A program made the translations under genes and the position numbers. 64,000 nucleotides of DNA from Lethocerus indicus (Eukaryota; Arthropoda; Insecta; Hemiptera; Belostomatidae). Positions 13,029-26,172 of this stretch are shown here, in pieces. Under the pieces are notes generated by a model, which saw only the letters and a program-made list of their open reading frames with translations, ran no database searches and was not told where the DNA came from. The stretch spans positions 5,501,637-5,565,636 of the forward strand of contig JACDQD010000010.1 of assembly GCA_019843655.1 (NCBI GenBank), read 5' to 3'. How positions within the stretch are numbered: the first letter of the stretch is position 1; every line of letters starts with the position of its first letter.

Positions 13029-14067
13029 TAGTTTTCCTCTTGATCAAAAATATATTAGAAAAGGGTTATTTTTAGTAAACTAGTTAATCGGTGCAAGTGC
13101 ACACACCGAACTTCAGTTAAGTACATTTTCTCACCACCCTCAGGGGGCGCTAGTTCATCGGTGCAAGTGCATTCAACGAACGATTTTTGTGAAACTAGCG
13201 CCCCCTGAGTATGGTGCGGAAATATACTTAACTAAAGTTCGTTGGGTACACTTGCACCGATAAACTAGCGCCCCACTGAGGGTGGTGCGGAAATGTACTT
13301 AACTAAAGTTCGTTTGGTACACTTGCACCGATAAACTAGCGCCCCACTGAGGGTGGTGCGGAAATGTACTTAACTAAAGTTCGTTTGGTACACTTGCACC
13401 GATAAACTAGCGCCCCACTGAGGGTGGTGCGGAAATGTACTTAACTAAAGTTCGTTTGGTACACTTGCACCGATAAACTAGCGCCCCTTGAGGGTGGTGC
13501 GGAAATGTACTTAACTAAAGTTCGTTTGGTACACTTGCACCGATAAACTAGCGCCCCACTGAGGGTGGTGCGGAAATGTACTTAACTAAAGTTCGTTTGG
13601 TACACTTGCACCGATAAACTAGCGCCCCACTGAGGGTGGTGCGTAAATGTACTTAACTAAAGTTCGTTTGGTACACTTGCACCGATAAACTAGCGCCCCA
13701 CTGAGGTGTGGTGCGGAAATGTACTTAACTAAAGTTACTAAAAATAGATTACTAAAAATAAACTGTTTTCAGTAAATGCTGGATGTAAATGTTGGAAAAC
13801 TTTTATGATCGTAAATACACAATACCAGATAAATATATAAGATAAGAACCTAATAGTTGTAACCAGTTGTGCGATAAAATATATATTTGACCGATAATCC
13901 GACAAAGACATAAGCCGATTAAAAAAAATCCTTCCCAACCCATATAAGACAAGCAAAGTCTCCGAAAAACACAATAATAAGACACATTATATACACACGA
14001 CAAACAGACAACCACCACAGTACAACGGTATTCCAACCCCTCTCAGAGAACAAAACATGTATTCGAA
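13029..14067. mobile_element. Array-bearing insertion related to the fold-back family
   Basis: This is the DNA between the two 175-bp direct repeats. It begins with a boundary module (ttatttttagtaaactag near 13065), contains the 71-bp array, and has an inverted relative of the boundary module just after the array (13741-13766). Its right end (about 14010-14067) reads ggtattccaacccctctcag, followed by a stretch close to the right end of the fold-back element at 59.3 kb. A segment at 13889-13920 (gataatccgacaaagac) recurs at about 41004. The hammerhead-bearing arms are absent. Minus-strand open frames of up to 83 codons across it are not credible genes. Confidence 0.7.
13083..13736 (+). repeat. 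71-bp minisatellite, array 1
   Basis: Eight forward units start near 13195, 13265, 13336, 13407, 13478, 13548, 13619 and 13690. The unit runs from ctagcgcccc through gtacttaactaaagttcg to cacttgcaccgataaa. Period is 70-71 bp and most units are nearly identical. About 1.5 units at 13083-13192 are inverted, so the array begins head to head. Each unit contains an imperfect palindrome around ggtacacttgcacc. Confidence 0.97.
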
Positions 14068-14242
14068 ACAATGTTATTAATTCTAGAGTGGAAAAGGCCA
14101 TTTTTCCCATAGTATCAGCCCTCATTTTTAATTCTCGTAGCGGGACCGTAAACAAAACGTTCATCGGCACTTAGGGGGAATACAAATTACTGTACGGCGG
14201 CTCTAATTAATAAACAGAGACACATTCCGCTTTATTAGGCCC
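14068..14242 (+). repeat. 175-bp direct repeat, right copy
   Basis: Partner of 12854-13028: same orientation, same length, no gaps. It begins acaatgttattaattc and ends at ttattaggccc. Confidence 0.92.
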
Positions 14243-16176
14243 GGGGTTGGGGCCGGAACGGAAAACTGGAACGCAGGTAGAGAGGCGCGGTGGGATTTTT
14301 CCCCTCTCGGCGCACACGGGGCGAAAATTTATGCCGTGTTTTCACAGTTAAAAAGTTAGAACCCGCTGGGGGGGAATTGGGGCCAGCGGAATTGAGGGGG
14401 CGGGGGCGGGGAAGGCAAACAGAACGGCGTTTTAGCGCTGGCGGCGGCGGCGGCTCCACTTAACAAAAGGGGACTTGTATTAATCGCCGTAGACTTTAGG
14501 AGACATCGATCCTGCGACCTCCCGCCCCCCACTCGAACTCGGACTTACCGGACCCAACTGTTCTTCGGCGAAGCCGAAATTATATGCCCAATTTGTAAAC
14601 AGTACGACTCGCTCAATTATTTTGAACTTGAAACATTCATCTATTGGCTAAATACCCCCATCGGACGTGCATACGCGAGAATAATTTTTCGCAACTTCGA
14701 AGATACAATTTGTTTTCTGTGGAAGGAATTCTTCTAATGAAAAAACTCAGGTGTACGAATACTTGTACGAATACAGTAAAAATCTATGATTTTATTGCTC
14801 TGCATCAATTGTGGATTACTGCAATAATTTATTCTTAATTTTCTCGCGTGCGGTTTCCGAATTAACCTTATTACCAAGCAGGAATCAAGTAATACAGTTA
14901 GATTAAAATTTCACTGTATCCAAATTAGTGGAATTTGTGGCAATATTTCTATCAAAGTATTTCAGTGATTTTGAATTTATCGTTCCAAGTAAGAGTTTAT
15001 CTCTCCGTTTTACTCATACCCTAATGAAAGTTACATATGCATATGAGGGATTGGTACTGATTAGATGTATAAAAATTAACTGGAATTTGTTCAGCCCGTT
15101 CGGTCGCGTTAAACGAAAATGGAGCTCGTCGATTTCTCACAATAACGTCGGGTCATTCCGAGTCACAAATGGCGTACCGCATATATCGCCGGGGAGGGAA
15201 ACACTGTCAGATAAATCGCTTATAGTGCCTTCGTTATATATAAAAAAAGAAAAATCTAAAAAATAGATAAAGATAAATAAAAACGGGAAAGTCATATCGG
15301 GCGGAAAGGCGAGAGTGGTGGCGGCAGTATCTCACAATTACCTCAGCTTTACTCCTCAGTCGGTAATACATTACTTAACCGGTCGCCGGCTCAAATGAAA
15401 ATATGTCGTTTTGACGTATGGCACGGCTATTAAAGTCGTTGTATTTTTAAAGGAAATTGCGACACCGCCGATTACACACGTTATTTTCAACGATGTTTTT
15501 TTCCTTAATTTAACATTCTGTGATAAACAAAGTAAGCTGAATTGTGGCGTAAAATGAGGTTCATCTTTGAACGTTTAAAAAATAGTATTTTATTTGTCAT
15601 AAAACTGACTCTGTTTCCTCTCTTTTTTTGCTGAACTAATACTTGAATGTCATGCGATATGCATGTAATTTGAATTAAACACCCTAGGTGCTTTATGTAA
15701 AAATAAATCCAACGCCCTAGGACTGAAACTATGATATAAAAATAATCCAGCGTAAATTTAGATTGCTGACGAGAGGATTTCACATAACTGCAGTCATTAG
15801 AATATAAAAGAGCAATTAATTAATTTATAGTATTTAATTTTGTATAGTACAATGCGTTTGTGTTACATATCGCTTGTAATTGTAGTTGCCGGGATTATAC
15901 CCGGATTGTTTGTAAAATTGCGAATGGGACAATTAAAGCCGCCCCATTCGGGGAAAATTTCAACGGCGGTTTAATTTCAAACGAGCGTTAAATAAAAGAT
16001 ACGGGAAATGGGGCTTAAGTCGTTGATGGTTGAAGGGGAGGGAGAGAGAGGGAGAGAGAGTGAGCCGTGTGATGCTTTAATCCGACCGAATTCCGTATTC
16101 TCCGTGTCCCCTTTACCTTTCCCGCCCGTTTAAACGGATATATATCCCCATTTATTAACCCCGCGCCCTGGATTAC

Positions 16177-16179
<3 letters not shown>
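14243..16179. other. Unrecognised intergenic DNA
   Basis: GC-rich at the start (14243-14460, with GGC triplets) and AT-rich afterwards. A GA-rich microsatellite-like run lies at about 16035-16062. No gene recognised. Confidence 0.45.

Positions 16180-16223
<44 letters not shown>
16180..16223. repeat. (TA)n microsatellite
   Basis: About 22 uninterrupted TA units. Tyr-Ile repeat peptides read through it on the minus strand are artefacts. Confidence 0.97.
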
Positions 16224-16226
<3 letters not shown>

Positions 16227-19221
16227 TCGGCATTCGCATAAGGCGGTCCCAGCAATTAGGTCGAACGGGCTTAGGACCTTGGGTGGGTTTCGGCTCTCGG
16301 GTCCTGGGACTATCCCGCACCCGCAGCCCGGGATGAGGAAGGGGAGGGGTTTAATTGCTTCTCTCCCCGACCTTAATATCGGCCGAACGCGGACTCGCAA
16401 ATCAACTCCGGATCCGGGCGAATTTCGGATGCTAATTCGCCAATGAAAATGTGCGTCCGGCAACAATTCCGAGGGGGCGTATAACGCTCATCACGGTCCG
16501 ACCGGTACGGCTCATTAGTATGCTGAAATCTCATGAAATGGATTCAGCCCCGTTCTCCGTTTATTACTTTAACTGACTTCGAAATTGAATTAACCCAGTG
16601 ATTCGCTACAGTCGTTAGAATTATTTTTATTATTATTATTTTCCTTATAATTTATTTTATAACAGTGAATATTGCGGATTACCAGCTGATTGTGGGCCAA
16701 TACGGTCCAACCTAAATCCTCTTTATGATCACTGGACGTAATACTATTACTTACAGTAACACTAGTATTATGACATAATATTAGATTAACAACTAAAAGG
16801 AAAATTATTTTGGGAGAATTATAATCGAATTAAAATTTTTAGTCGGTTCGGGCCATCTTATTTTTAATTTGTACACAGTCATTTAGGAACTATTGAATCA
16901 GTAATATTCCCACATTATTGGGAATTCAGAGATCAGGAATTGAGCAAGAGGACGGCTTTATTGGGATTGCGTGTTCCTAAAACAGTCAAACAGTTCATTT
17001 TTATTTCCAAGAGCCGCTATAGACTATTTCATCAAGTTCGTTCAATTTTCACGTACGACCTAATTACAACGGATTTCGGTTTAATAGAAATTAATTATAA
17101 ACGGCGACGTGAATATCCGACGCGGCAACGGGAAATTCTCTCAGTCGCGTATTTTCCACATTTTTCCGCCACATTCAACGCCGGGGCGGGAATAATACCC
17201 CGGTCAAAAATCCTGTAAAAGTCCCTTAAGCCCCGTGCCCGGGCCCGAAGGCACAATGGATTCAAAGGGCGTTCCGTTTGTTTGTAGCGCGGTGGATTTC
17301 CGCGATTCTCTGTCAGCGAAGTTTCGGCAACTCCGAACGCCATAAACGTCATTTGAGATGTTTTATTGGGTTTATGCCCGCCAGGCACCGAGTCATTCGG
17401 TCTCGGGCCGCCCCCCTACCGATATAACCACGAAAATGCGCCCCCACGTCTGAAATGAAATAGAAACAGAGTGAAGGGTATACCTCTTTAGGCTTATCGT
17501 TTGCCAATCTTCAGCCGACACTCGTTAATTATATAGGCCGTCATAAGTCCAATTATGTCAATATATATTCCAATTATTGGCCATAAAGAATGAACTAAAT
17601 TAAATAAATAAAGCGAATTGGTGCAGTCCTCCTTACAAATGATGCGTCAGAAGTAGTTTAAATTAGACATCACACGTACGGTTTTGTGTCGTTCATTTAA
17701 CGACGTTAATGAAAATCGATCCCGAAACTGTTTACAAAAATATTAATTGCTATTGCGAGTGGAATAATTTCGTTTCGTCGAGAGCTTTTATTCTGTTAAG
17801 CCAAATTGATTCTCAACTCATTAGTAAGGGGAGACGGTGATTTCTAAGTGAGTGTGTTTAGTATCCATTGTGGGAAAAGGAGTTTTTTACTGTTTTCTTT
17901 TGTCTTCTGTGTTGGGGCGAAATATCTTTTTTGTTAATTTAAATTTTGTCTTCTGCGGGAAAACAATATAAAACAATTCGCATAGCGGCGTACCTCTGTA
18001 TTATCTTTTAGGTTATTCGGGCCGAATTTTATGTTCCGCGAATGTTATAAACCGGAGGAGTAGGGGGCTTGCGAAGTGAGGGGCGGCCCCCTTTGTAAAC
18101 GCCTCCGGCGGCCGAAGTGTGAACGGCGTTAAGGTGTTAGACCGGTTTAGACTCCCGCGGCGGTCTCTAGACAGACGTTAGCTGTCGCTTGGCTCTGATT
18201 AATTGGCAGAGAGAATTCTCGGTTTCTCCAGGGCTCGATTCGCGCCGCTCCCCCTCCGCGTCGTTGCGTTAAACCTCTTATGATCCCACCTCGTCCCATC
18301 AGACGCTCAATTGGGCATCGACATCTCTCAACAATTCCCCGCTAGACCGGAATACGACGATTTATTGTTCCGTGGATGTCACTGGGCTATCAAGCCAGAA
18401 AAATCAGCCTCAGAACTCGGTGGATTCCAAATAACTTATGCCGCTAACGACAAATAATAAATATGCATTAATTAGTAGAAAGGCCGGTAGGCTTAACCAT
18501 CGTTTGATGAACGAACAATACAACGTCGTCGTTTATGGCCAAATATTCCATATAAAATTCGTCGATTCATAATAAATCATCGACATCAATCTAAGTTCTC
18601 TTGATTTATTGTAGCAATTTTAAAGGATCAAATTTTGAGGCGTAATTATATATCAGATATAGTAAGGCAATGTATAAATGTGTATACACGTCTGTGCAGT
18701 CATTAAGTATTGTATAACATTCCAATTGTCCATTGCTGCATCCTATAAGACGGTTAACGCAGAAACGTTTCTGAGACTGCAGCTGGTTTGTTGCAACAGA
18801 ACTGCAGCTTGTTTCCGGCCCCATCGAACACACGAGGGAATCACTACGACTGCGACAATATTATTATACGTACGAACCGGCGTGTATGCATTTGCATACA
18901 TGAATAATATACATGTGTAATATGCAGCCCGGGGGCTGGGCCGATTTCGCGTTTTCGCCACAACAGTAGTTTGTCAACACCATCCCGCGGTATCGCAGTG
19001 GATCATATTGAGCAGGTATCGGTTATTGGCCGGTGATTATGTAGCATTATATAGTGGCGCATTCAGTTTACGCCTACCGCAGTAACTATCAGTAAGTCGC
19101 AGATAATTTGAAACTATACTACCGTGAACTTTAATTACACAAGTAATACTGGTTAACCTACTCACGTTCGGCAACTCCAGATAATGATTATATCGTAATT
19201 AGATCTTCTAAAAGTATTTGT
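16224..19221. other. Unrecognised intergenic DNA
   Basis: Mixed GC-rich (16240-16500, 18040-18310) and AT-rich sequence. No gene, RNA or known repeat seen. Confidence 0.4.
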
Positions 19222-19293
19222 CGTCTAGCATACCTGTTTTGTGGCCTGCGAGGGGTTGGAATACCGTAGATTTTACCGTTGATTCGGTCTTTT

Positions 19294-19330
19294 GCTAGAC
19301 CGGTTTCGGCTGCTCGCCATCTTCAGTAGC
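19294..19330 (-). ncRNA. Hammerhead ribozyme motif, intact core
   Basis: On the minus strand: GCUA, then CUGAAGA, then U with stem II GGC/GCC around GAGCA, then GAAA, CCGG, UC and finally UAGC, which pairs with the first GCUA as stem I. All conserved type I core positions are present (C3 to A6, G8, A9, G12 to A14, A15.1 paired with U16.1, C17). Predicted cleavage lies between 19298 and 19297. Stem III is only two C-G pairs plus A-U, so dimers are likely needed for efficient cleavage. The unpaired U at the start of stem II is a weak point. The call comes from reading the motif and is untested. Confidence 0.65.
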
Positions 19331-19399
19331 GGTGTTAGTACGACAAAGACAGTGACAGTGCAGTGAGGATGCCAAAAAAAAAACCATGTGACTACCACC

Positions 19400-19436
19400 G
19401 CTACTGAAGATGGCGAGCAGCCGAAACCGGTCTAGC
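19400..19436 (+). ncRNA. Hammerhead ribozyme motif, intact core
   Basis: Plus-strand partner of the motif at 19294-19330, with the same core in the same order. Predicted cleavage is after C at 19432. Because both arms carry the motif, transcripts from either strand contain one ribozyme and one antisense copy that can fold onto it. Confidence 0.65.
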
Positions 19437-19490
19437 AAAAGACCAAACCAGCGGGAGGTGCCTCCTGTTGTTATCTGAAAATTTAAAAAG

Positions 19491-22400
19491 GAAGTGGCCA
19501 TTTGATTTGAACATATATGGAAAAATAAATACAATTTTTAAAAAAATGTGGAAAGCCAGTGGGGTTCACTTCCATTATGTTCTTTGTTACTAGTCGCCGA
19601 TTGTACTTTACAGTTGCGGCAATATAACAGTCGAAATAAGCCTACAAAACATTTTAAATATTGCTGTTGCTTAAAATTCCATTCGAAGCTTCGCCAACCA
19701 CTTTGCACGACTGACAAATTGGTCTGGAGCTACACGGGAGATTACAAATATTGGACGGCCGAAAAGCTGCCGGCAGCTTCGACCTTTTCACGGTCAAATA
19801 AACCCGGCAGTTTGATGGCGGTGTATCGCGGGGCAAATAAAAGTATCGAACGCTCAAATAAATGCGGACCGAATTGTCTCGTTATATTTAAATAAAACGA
19901 ATCGCGGACTCCGAACCCTATATTGAAAGCCGAGCGGTGTTCGCAGCGCCAACCGCGGCCAATATATCTCCCGACTGCTCGAATAAGAGTCGCAAAAAGG
20001 AGAAAATTTATACAAATCTCGCGTGTCCTCGGTCGCATTCCGTTCTGAGATTTCGCGACGGAAACTTGGCAAAGAGGAATGAATTTATACAGCGACGAAT
20101 GAAGTTTCGACCGGTTTGTCTCACAAATACCTGTTTTGGCTGTTAAACGTTTTTTCGATGTAAATACCGTAGGTTTTTTTTTGTAGAAATTCTCCTCGAT
20201 TCATTTAAGTCGGTATTATTTCTGCCGTTAATAAAGTTACTCGTACTTCGTTAAACTGCTTAACGACATTAGCCGGCAGATTGACTGTTAAGAACTGGGA
20301 CGGCGATCCCATTCTTCAACGTAGAAATCGCAATCTCGTCCCCCTTCGTAGTGGGGAAGAATAAGGAGGGGGAAAAAAAGAGAAACGCGAATAGAATTGA
20401 CTCCAATTAGTCGGATTATCTTCTAGCCCTCCGAAACGCCTCAGACTGGACGCGGTAAATTCTCGGGCGAAAAGGAAAAAAAGGCCGGAGAGCGATAAAA
20501 CCGGTCCCGATAATTATTCGGCGTCCTGAGGACATTTTTTTATCCCCGGTCGAGTCTGAGAAGAAAAGGCGGGGAGTCCTCCCGATTGTTATTAGCAATC
20601 AGTGTCGGCCATCAGCATCAGAGCCCGCAGTCTTCCTCCCGCCCGGGGGATGACAAATTGGACGCAATAAAGAACGGGGAACGGCAAAAAGGAAGAGGGA
20701 GGAAGGGGGGAATTAAGAGAGTCCTTAAAAAATAGACAGGGAGAGGCGGGGTAAAAAAAGGGACGGAGGGAAAGGGAGAACGCGCAAAAGGAAGAGGAAA
20801 GGAAATTAAGGAAAAAATGTCCCGACTTTATAAAAAGTGGTCCTGGCGGACTTAATCTGTTCGACAACCTTGCCCAATTTTCGGCCCCTTTGTAAACCAA
20901 GTGTCGCCGGCGTTACGGTTTTACACTCCGAGATTCGAACGGCGTATAGAATTCATTTTAATTACAATAAGGAGAGTGTTGGAAATTTTAATGTGTCCAA
21001 TCGGAAGCCGAGAAATTAGTTAATTAATAAATATGACGCAGATTCCAATTAACCCGTGGATACCTCCCGATGCTGAAAATTTTATTCTTGGATAAAATAA
21101 GGTAGAAATAACCGAAGCGGTGGATTGCAGAAAATTACGGCCCTCTAATGCTAAACACGCAACACTGATCAGTACTGCTGTTGTAATATACGGTGGTAGG
21201 GACAGGGGTCCTTTTTCTCGGCGGGTAAAAATATTTTAGAATTCATTGGAAACTTTCTTGTCCACCGCCGGGAAAGAACCCTTTAACGTACCTTTAAAAA
21301 GTGTCATTTCGGTAGACATATCCCACTGGCATATGGTATGGGTAACGGTGTCAAGAACCATTACATTTGCTGTGGCAAAACGCCGAAGAGAGTATACTGT
21401 GTTATGATATTAATCATATTGGAATCCCGTAATAACTAACAACTTATGATTGTTTCTAAAATTATGGGATATCACCACCGAAAGGGATAAATAACATTAA
21501 ATGCAAGAGGCACAACGCCAGTGCGGATTTTCGCAAAATCGTATCCAAACTCCAATTTTTTTACTCCGCCGTACGGAACCAACTGTTGTTCGATAAATCC
21601 TGATGGCCACTGCATCAATGCGCAGTAAAAACCCGGATAGTTATAGATTTCCCGTGACCTTTTAACGGCGCATAAAAATATGCGGGACAATATTTACGGC
21701 CTTGTAGACAAGGAGGTAAACGCCAACCGTTCATGAGTCCGAACCATAAAACCGGGAACGGCCGTGCCTATCGCCGGAATGCACTTCCTACCTTAAAATA
21801 TAGTCTCTAATAAAGTTGAAAATTAACGTTTCCAGTTATTTATAGCAATAATTCCCCTTATTCAGAAGTACTTTATACCTGGATGTGCAAAATTGGAAAA
21901 GAACGGCATCGGTAAAGTACCATCAGTTCTTGATTTTATCAACAAGTATTTTCCTCCTGCGTAAATTCTATTTTCCCCGCTATACTTGTAAATTAATAGT
22001 TTTAAATATTTTTTGCTTGGAACTTTCGTTTCAGACGAAATCGTCTTTCGTTCGTAACATCTGCTCGATATTTTCTGTCAGGGAGACGCAAGATATTCAA
22101 CCTCCAGGCCTTATAAAACCACAGTATTTCACATGACATATTTCATAAGGAAAGAGGTACTCAAAATATATTTCCCGTTTGCATCTATTTTCAGAATGGT
22201 GGCCAGAATCAATGCTAGAATATTTTCCTTGTTTTCAGCAGATCATGCATAGTATCGCACTGTATTTTAAACCATTGGAAAAATTCACTGCCGGTATATA
22301 TTCACTGAATACTTCAATGCCATTTATATGTGTTTATCGTGGACATATTATCTCGGACCCGGACCGTTTATTAGCGAAATATTTATTTTTGTACCCAGGA

Positions 22401-25400
22401 AAATAACTAAGGGTATTTTTCCGCTTTTAAGAGGGAATAATTGAATGTTTTCAACGCGGTAATATCCCCCGTGGATTTTCGTCGGCCGGAATTAAGGCGG
22501 AGCCGGCCAAATCCCCATTTTATCCCCGGCTATAAGGGGGATATACCCCGCACTCATTAAACAAAATGACTTATAAATTTTATCCTCCTCCTCCCGGATA
22601 ACGCATTCCACCCTTCCTCCCTCCTAATTTCGGCCAGGGAAGCATAAACCATTAAAAAAATGTGTATATATATTCCGTTCGTTACTTACTTTCCCGCCAT
22701 TTCGCTGCTCTATTTCACTAGGAGATATTTCAGTGTTTAGATAAACCGGATGAAATAATTTCAGCTCTCGCCAATTACCACCGTCGTAGGCCTTTATTGT
22801 GACCTTTTTTTTATAGGGATCAGGGACTGCTAACGCCAATCGAAAAGTATTTCACATATAAAATTGCGCACATTTTTTGTTTCTATCTGCTCATACATTA
22901 AATGTTCAACGTTCAAAAGCTTCCACATTTTGTTCCGTTTATTCGGTCTGAATAGTGTCAAAAATCCAATTTTGCCTGCGAATTATTACGTACGTCATTA
23001 AATTTGCGGTACGACCAAGTAGGTAATTGAATTCTGTTCAGTAGCTCGGGAGTAGTGCACTCCCACTTGTTTCGGGCCACTTAAAATTGATCTCTTTACC
23101 ATCCTGACATGTTTTTAAGTCCGAAAACTTTTGCGAAAATACAGACGAAATATTACCGTAAAATATAATTATACTTTTGCCCGGAATAGATTCCTTTTTA
23201 TTGGGATCCCTCCCCGGGAGAATACGAGCCAATAAATAACCTCCTCTTGATCGAGAAGTTGCTCAAATTCCATCGCCCGAATTATCTTCCCGCGCATACA
23301 AACGGGATATTATTGATGCAAATAATTTTTCAGGGGTTTCTTCTCATGTTCGACAATAAAAACGCCGATTCCCAAGCCCGCAAGTGGGCCCCCGCATCTT
23401 TCTCATGAAAAGACCCATCGACCAAAAAAAAAGAAATGTACGTATAAACCTTCCCGTGCGTATTTGGTAGATGGCTTCAATGGCGGAGGGGTGGTTGGGG
23501 ATAGGAGCCTATCCTGTTTGCGTGGGACTTTATGCCCGAGCGGATATCCTCCGACCAAATGTTATACGGTCCTCCTCGATAACGCGGACTTCCTTACAAG
23601 CCCCCATTTTTCGAAATTACCGAGACTCGGGACAAAAAAAAACCCGCGTCCACAACCGATGGACCTGTAAGCAACTTGTCCAATGAAGAAGATCAATTCG
23701 CACTATGAATTAATGCCGAAGCAAACTTAATTTAGAATACATACAGCATTTGTACTTATAACATTCAATGTTGATTTTACAAAATAAAAAAGGTTAAAAA
23801 AAAATTATTTAAATTCCCAATTAATTATTTTTTTAACAGCTCGCCTCTCCACCCACCTGTCGATTTCTTAATTGAAGCAACCAATAAACACTCTATGCAT
23901 ATCAGTTCATATTACCAACATTTAATGGGAATAGGAGAAGGGGTATAGAGTAATTGATTGGAAATTGGAAAGTCGCTGATAACAAAGTTCGACAATGCTC
24001 AGTGCGACCCTAAAAAAGGTGCTACCGAATTTTCGTCAATTAAAAAATTCAACTGATTATAGGGTGACCGCTTTAATGTATCAGTTCATAATAAATTCAA
24101 ATTTCATATAGATTTATAACTTACTGTTTAGTAGAGGAAAATTTAAGACAGACGAATTCATGTAGACTATCAATTTCTAGCGATATTTTACTTTTCAATA
24201 CACTAATTCCCTTATAATTGAATTAACGATGATTTAATACTGATTTAGACTATTTATTAATTGGTCAGAAATTACACAGTTAATTTTAAACACAGTTAAT
24301 TGCCTTGAAATGGCTTCGGAACTGAAGTCAGAACCGGGGCAAAAACTGAGAAATTCGTCGCCGGCGCCAAAATTATAATGATCGGCTTTCATTAAATCCG
24401 TTTTTATCCCCCTCCGTTTACAGGACAAAGATTAAGGTGGGGGTGAGGAGCGTCCGATCCGGCTAAATGAATTAATCTGTTATTAAAATCGGATTGCTTT
24501 AATTTTTCGACTCCTCCCGACCTCCTTACATCCACCCCCCTCAAATGAGATTCATTATTTCAACAGGCGATCAACCGTTAAATAGTCGGAGTGTAATCCG
24601 ATTAAAATATCCGAGAATAATTCACCTGTCGCCTTATAATTAACGATGGTTAATTAAAGACAGAGGGGCCTTGATCCCAATTAAGAGAAGGAAAAGTGTG
24701 GTGATTTTTCATGAGACAAAGTTATAGGCTCTGCGTTAAATATCGAAGAAGTGCATCATTTACAGACAGAAATTTACGAGAGTACTCGTCAATATATAAA
24801 AAATTTTTTCTGAACTTTGTTTTAAATTCTCTGCATTATAATTTATTTCTATTCCAGCTCGTTTTTAGAATTTTTTTAGGTTACAAAACAACTAATCAAT
24901 TATAAAAAAGTCGTCAATAAAATAAGGACTGAAGTATCTAGGAAATAATATCGCTTCTATATTTTGGAATAAAAGAAACCGTCCAATTTTTATCGTGTAA
25001 TATGATAATTAGGATTAATTGTTTTGAGGACACACAAAACACTACCTAACGCGATGCCTGTTAGTGACAATTTTATCTAGAGACAGTCGAGCGTAAGACC
25101 TTTATTATAGGCGGGAGGAATTGAAAGCAAGGCAAAATAAATGGGGTATTATACAAATTGATGGGGTCACTGTGTAAGACCTTTAAATCAGAAAATTTAT
25201 TGTAAATAATTTCGGGAATAAAGCACGTTATAAAACTATATTTGAGGAGGGGCTGGAAACAGTTTTTCCTGCCCTGTACTGGGGGGGGGGCTGGAATCGC
25301 GTACAGAGCAGCGTTATTATGTCGGAGGGAAGCCGAGAAAAAGGAAACTACGCTGAGGAGGGCATCATTCTCGCCGCCGTGTCGAATAATGAGCGGCCTC

Positions 25401-25627
25401 GGCCCTTCCCTCTCCTTCACGCTACAACTCGGCTGCATCTATCACTCTCCCACCGCCTAGAAATATTTACAAACGACGACGGAAGAAATTTCAGCCTTGT
25501 ACGAACAATTCGGGAGGTGGGAAAAGATGTTTTTGATAATTTATTTCAATTATTCGTGTGCGGGGGGGAATATTTACGAATTTTATTATAGTAAGTTTTA
25601 CTATCTTACTTTTCCTGTGGTTGTATT
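19491..25627. other. Unrecognised intergenic DNA with a polypurine tract
   Basis: No gene or known transposon recognised in about 6 kb. A long purine-rich stretch on the plus strand covers about 20660-20815. The plus-strand open frame at 19548-19895 (115 codons) and minus-strand frames around 20000 have no recognisable domain. A G run lies at about 25281. Confidence 0.4.
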
Positions 25628-25674
25628 CAAGGCCAACGATTCACCGTAGGTTTGTGGTGGTGGTTTGGTCTTTT

Positions 25675-25711
25675 GCTAGACCGGTTTCGGCTGCTCGCCA
25701 TTTTCAGTAGC
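25675..25711 (-). ncRNA. Hammerhead motif with damaged core
   Basis: Same layout as the intact copies, but the CUGAAGA box reads CUGAAAA. This replaces the essential G8 with A, so the motif is predicted inactive. Confidence 0.6.
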
Positions 25712-25875
25712 GGTGTTAGTCACTGTTGGCACTTTGGATGTTTTTCGGGCACCCTCACTGCACCGTCACTGTCACTTATACTATCTGTTTTATTAATGTT
25801 TGATGGATCGGTCGAACCCAACAGTTCAAATTTTCATATAACAACAGGAGGCTCCTCTCGCCGGTTTGGTCTTTT

Positions 25876-25912
25876 GCTAGACCGGTTTCGGCTGCTCGCC
25901 ATCTTCAGTAGC
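25876..25912 (-). ncRNA. Hammerhead ribozyme motif, intact core
   Basis: CUGAAGA, stem II GGC/GCC, GAAA, CCGG, UC and the stem I pair GCUA/UAGC are all present on the minus strand. The opposing arm of this copy is lost. Confidence 0.65.
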
Positions 25913-26136
25913 GGTGGTAGTCACTTTTGGTTGTTTTTCGGGCTGCACGGTCAATTGTACTGTGGCAGAACGTGGCAAAAAACATCCAATGTTTTGCGTA
26001 CCTTACAAACGCCCAAAATGTGTAATACTATTGTAGTATCAAATAAGGATGGTTTAATATACCTGTTTTGTGGTCTGCGAGGGTTGGAATACTGTGTTCG
26101 TGATGTTTCTGTCTCCTCTCGCTGGTTTGGTCTTTT

Positions 26137-26172
26137 GCTAGACCGGTTTCGGCTGCTCGCCATCTTGAGCGC
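26137..26172 (-). ncRNA. Hammerhead motif with broken CUGA box
   Basis: Stem II, GAAA, CCGG and UC are kept on the minus strand, but the box reads CUCAAGA and the stem I partner is lost. In the opposing arm (about 26203-26220) stem II is deleted, joining CUGA directly to AACCGG. Predicted inactive. Confidence 0.55.

Larger units (their letters stand above)
19222..19490. mobile_element. Fold-back element with two intact hammerhead motifs
   Basis: Two arms of about 60 bp face each other. The left arm (about 19286-19336) is the reverse complement of the right (about 19394-19450). The loop contains caaagacagtgacagtgcag and an A run. The left flank reads catacctgttttgtggcctg then cgaggggttggaataccg, the terminal tail shared with the copies at 26.05 and 59.6 kb. 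The right end runs into gcctcctgttgttatctg, shared with 25.84 kb. The copy lies in the opposite orientation to the one at 59.3 kb. It has no coding capacity. Confidence 0.85.

Noticed and set aside
13195..13265. Hammerhead core within the 71-bp unit (ctgagggtggtgcggaaa)
   Set aside because: CTGA and GGAAA occur, but the required G8-A9 after CUGAN is absent and no three-way junction forms.
13083..13736. CRISPR-like array
   Set aside because: The whole 71-bp unit is repeated with no unique spacers, and the surrounding DNA is eukaryotic. It is a minisatellite.
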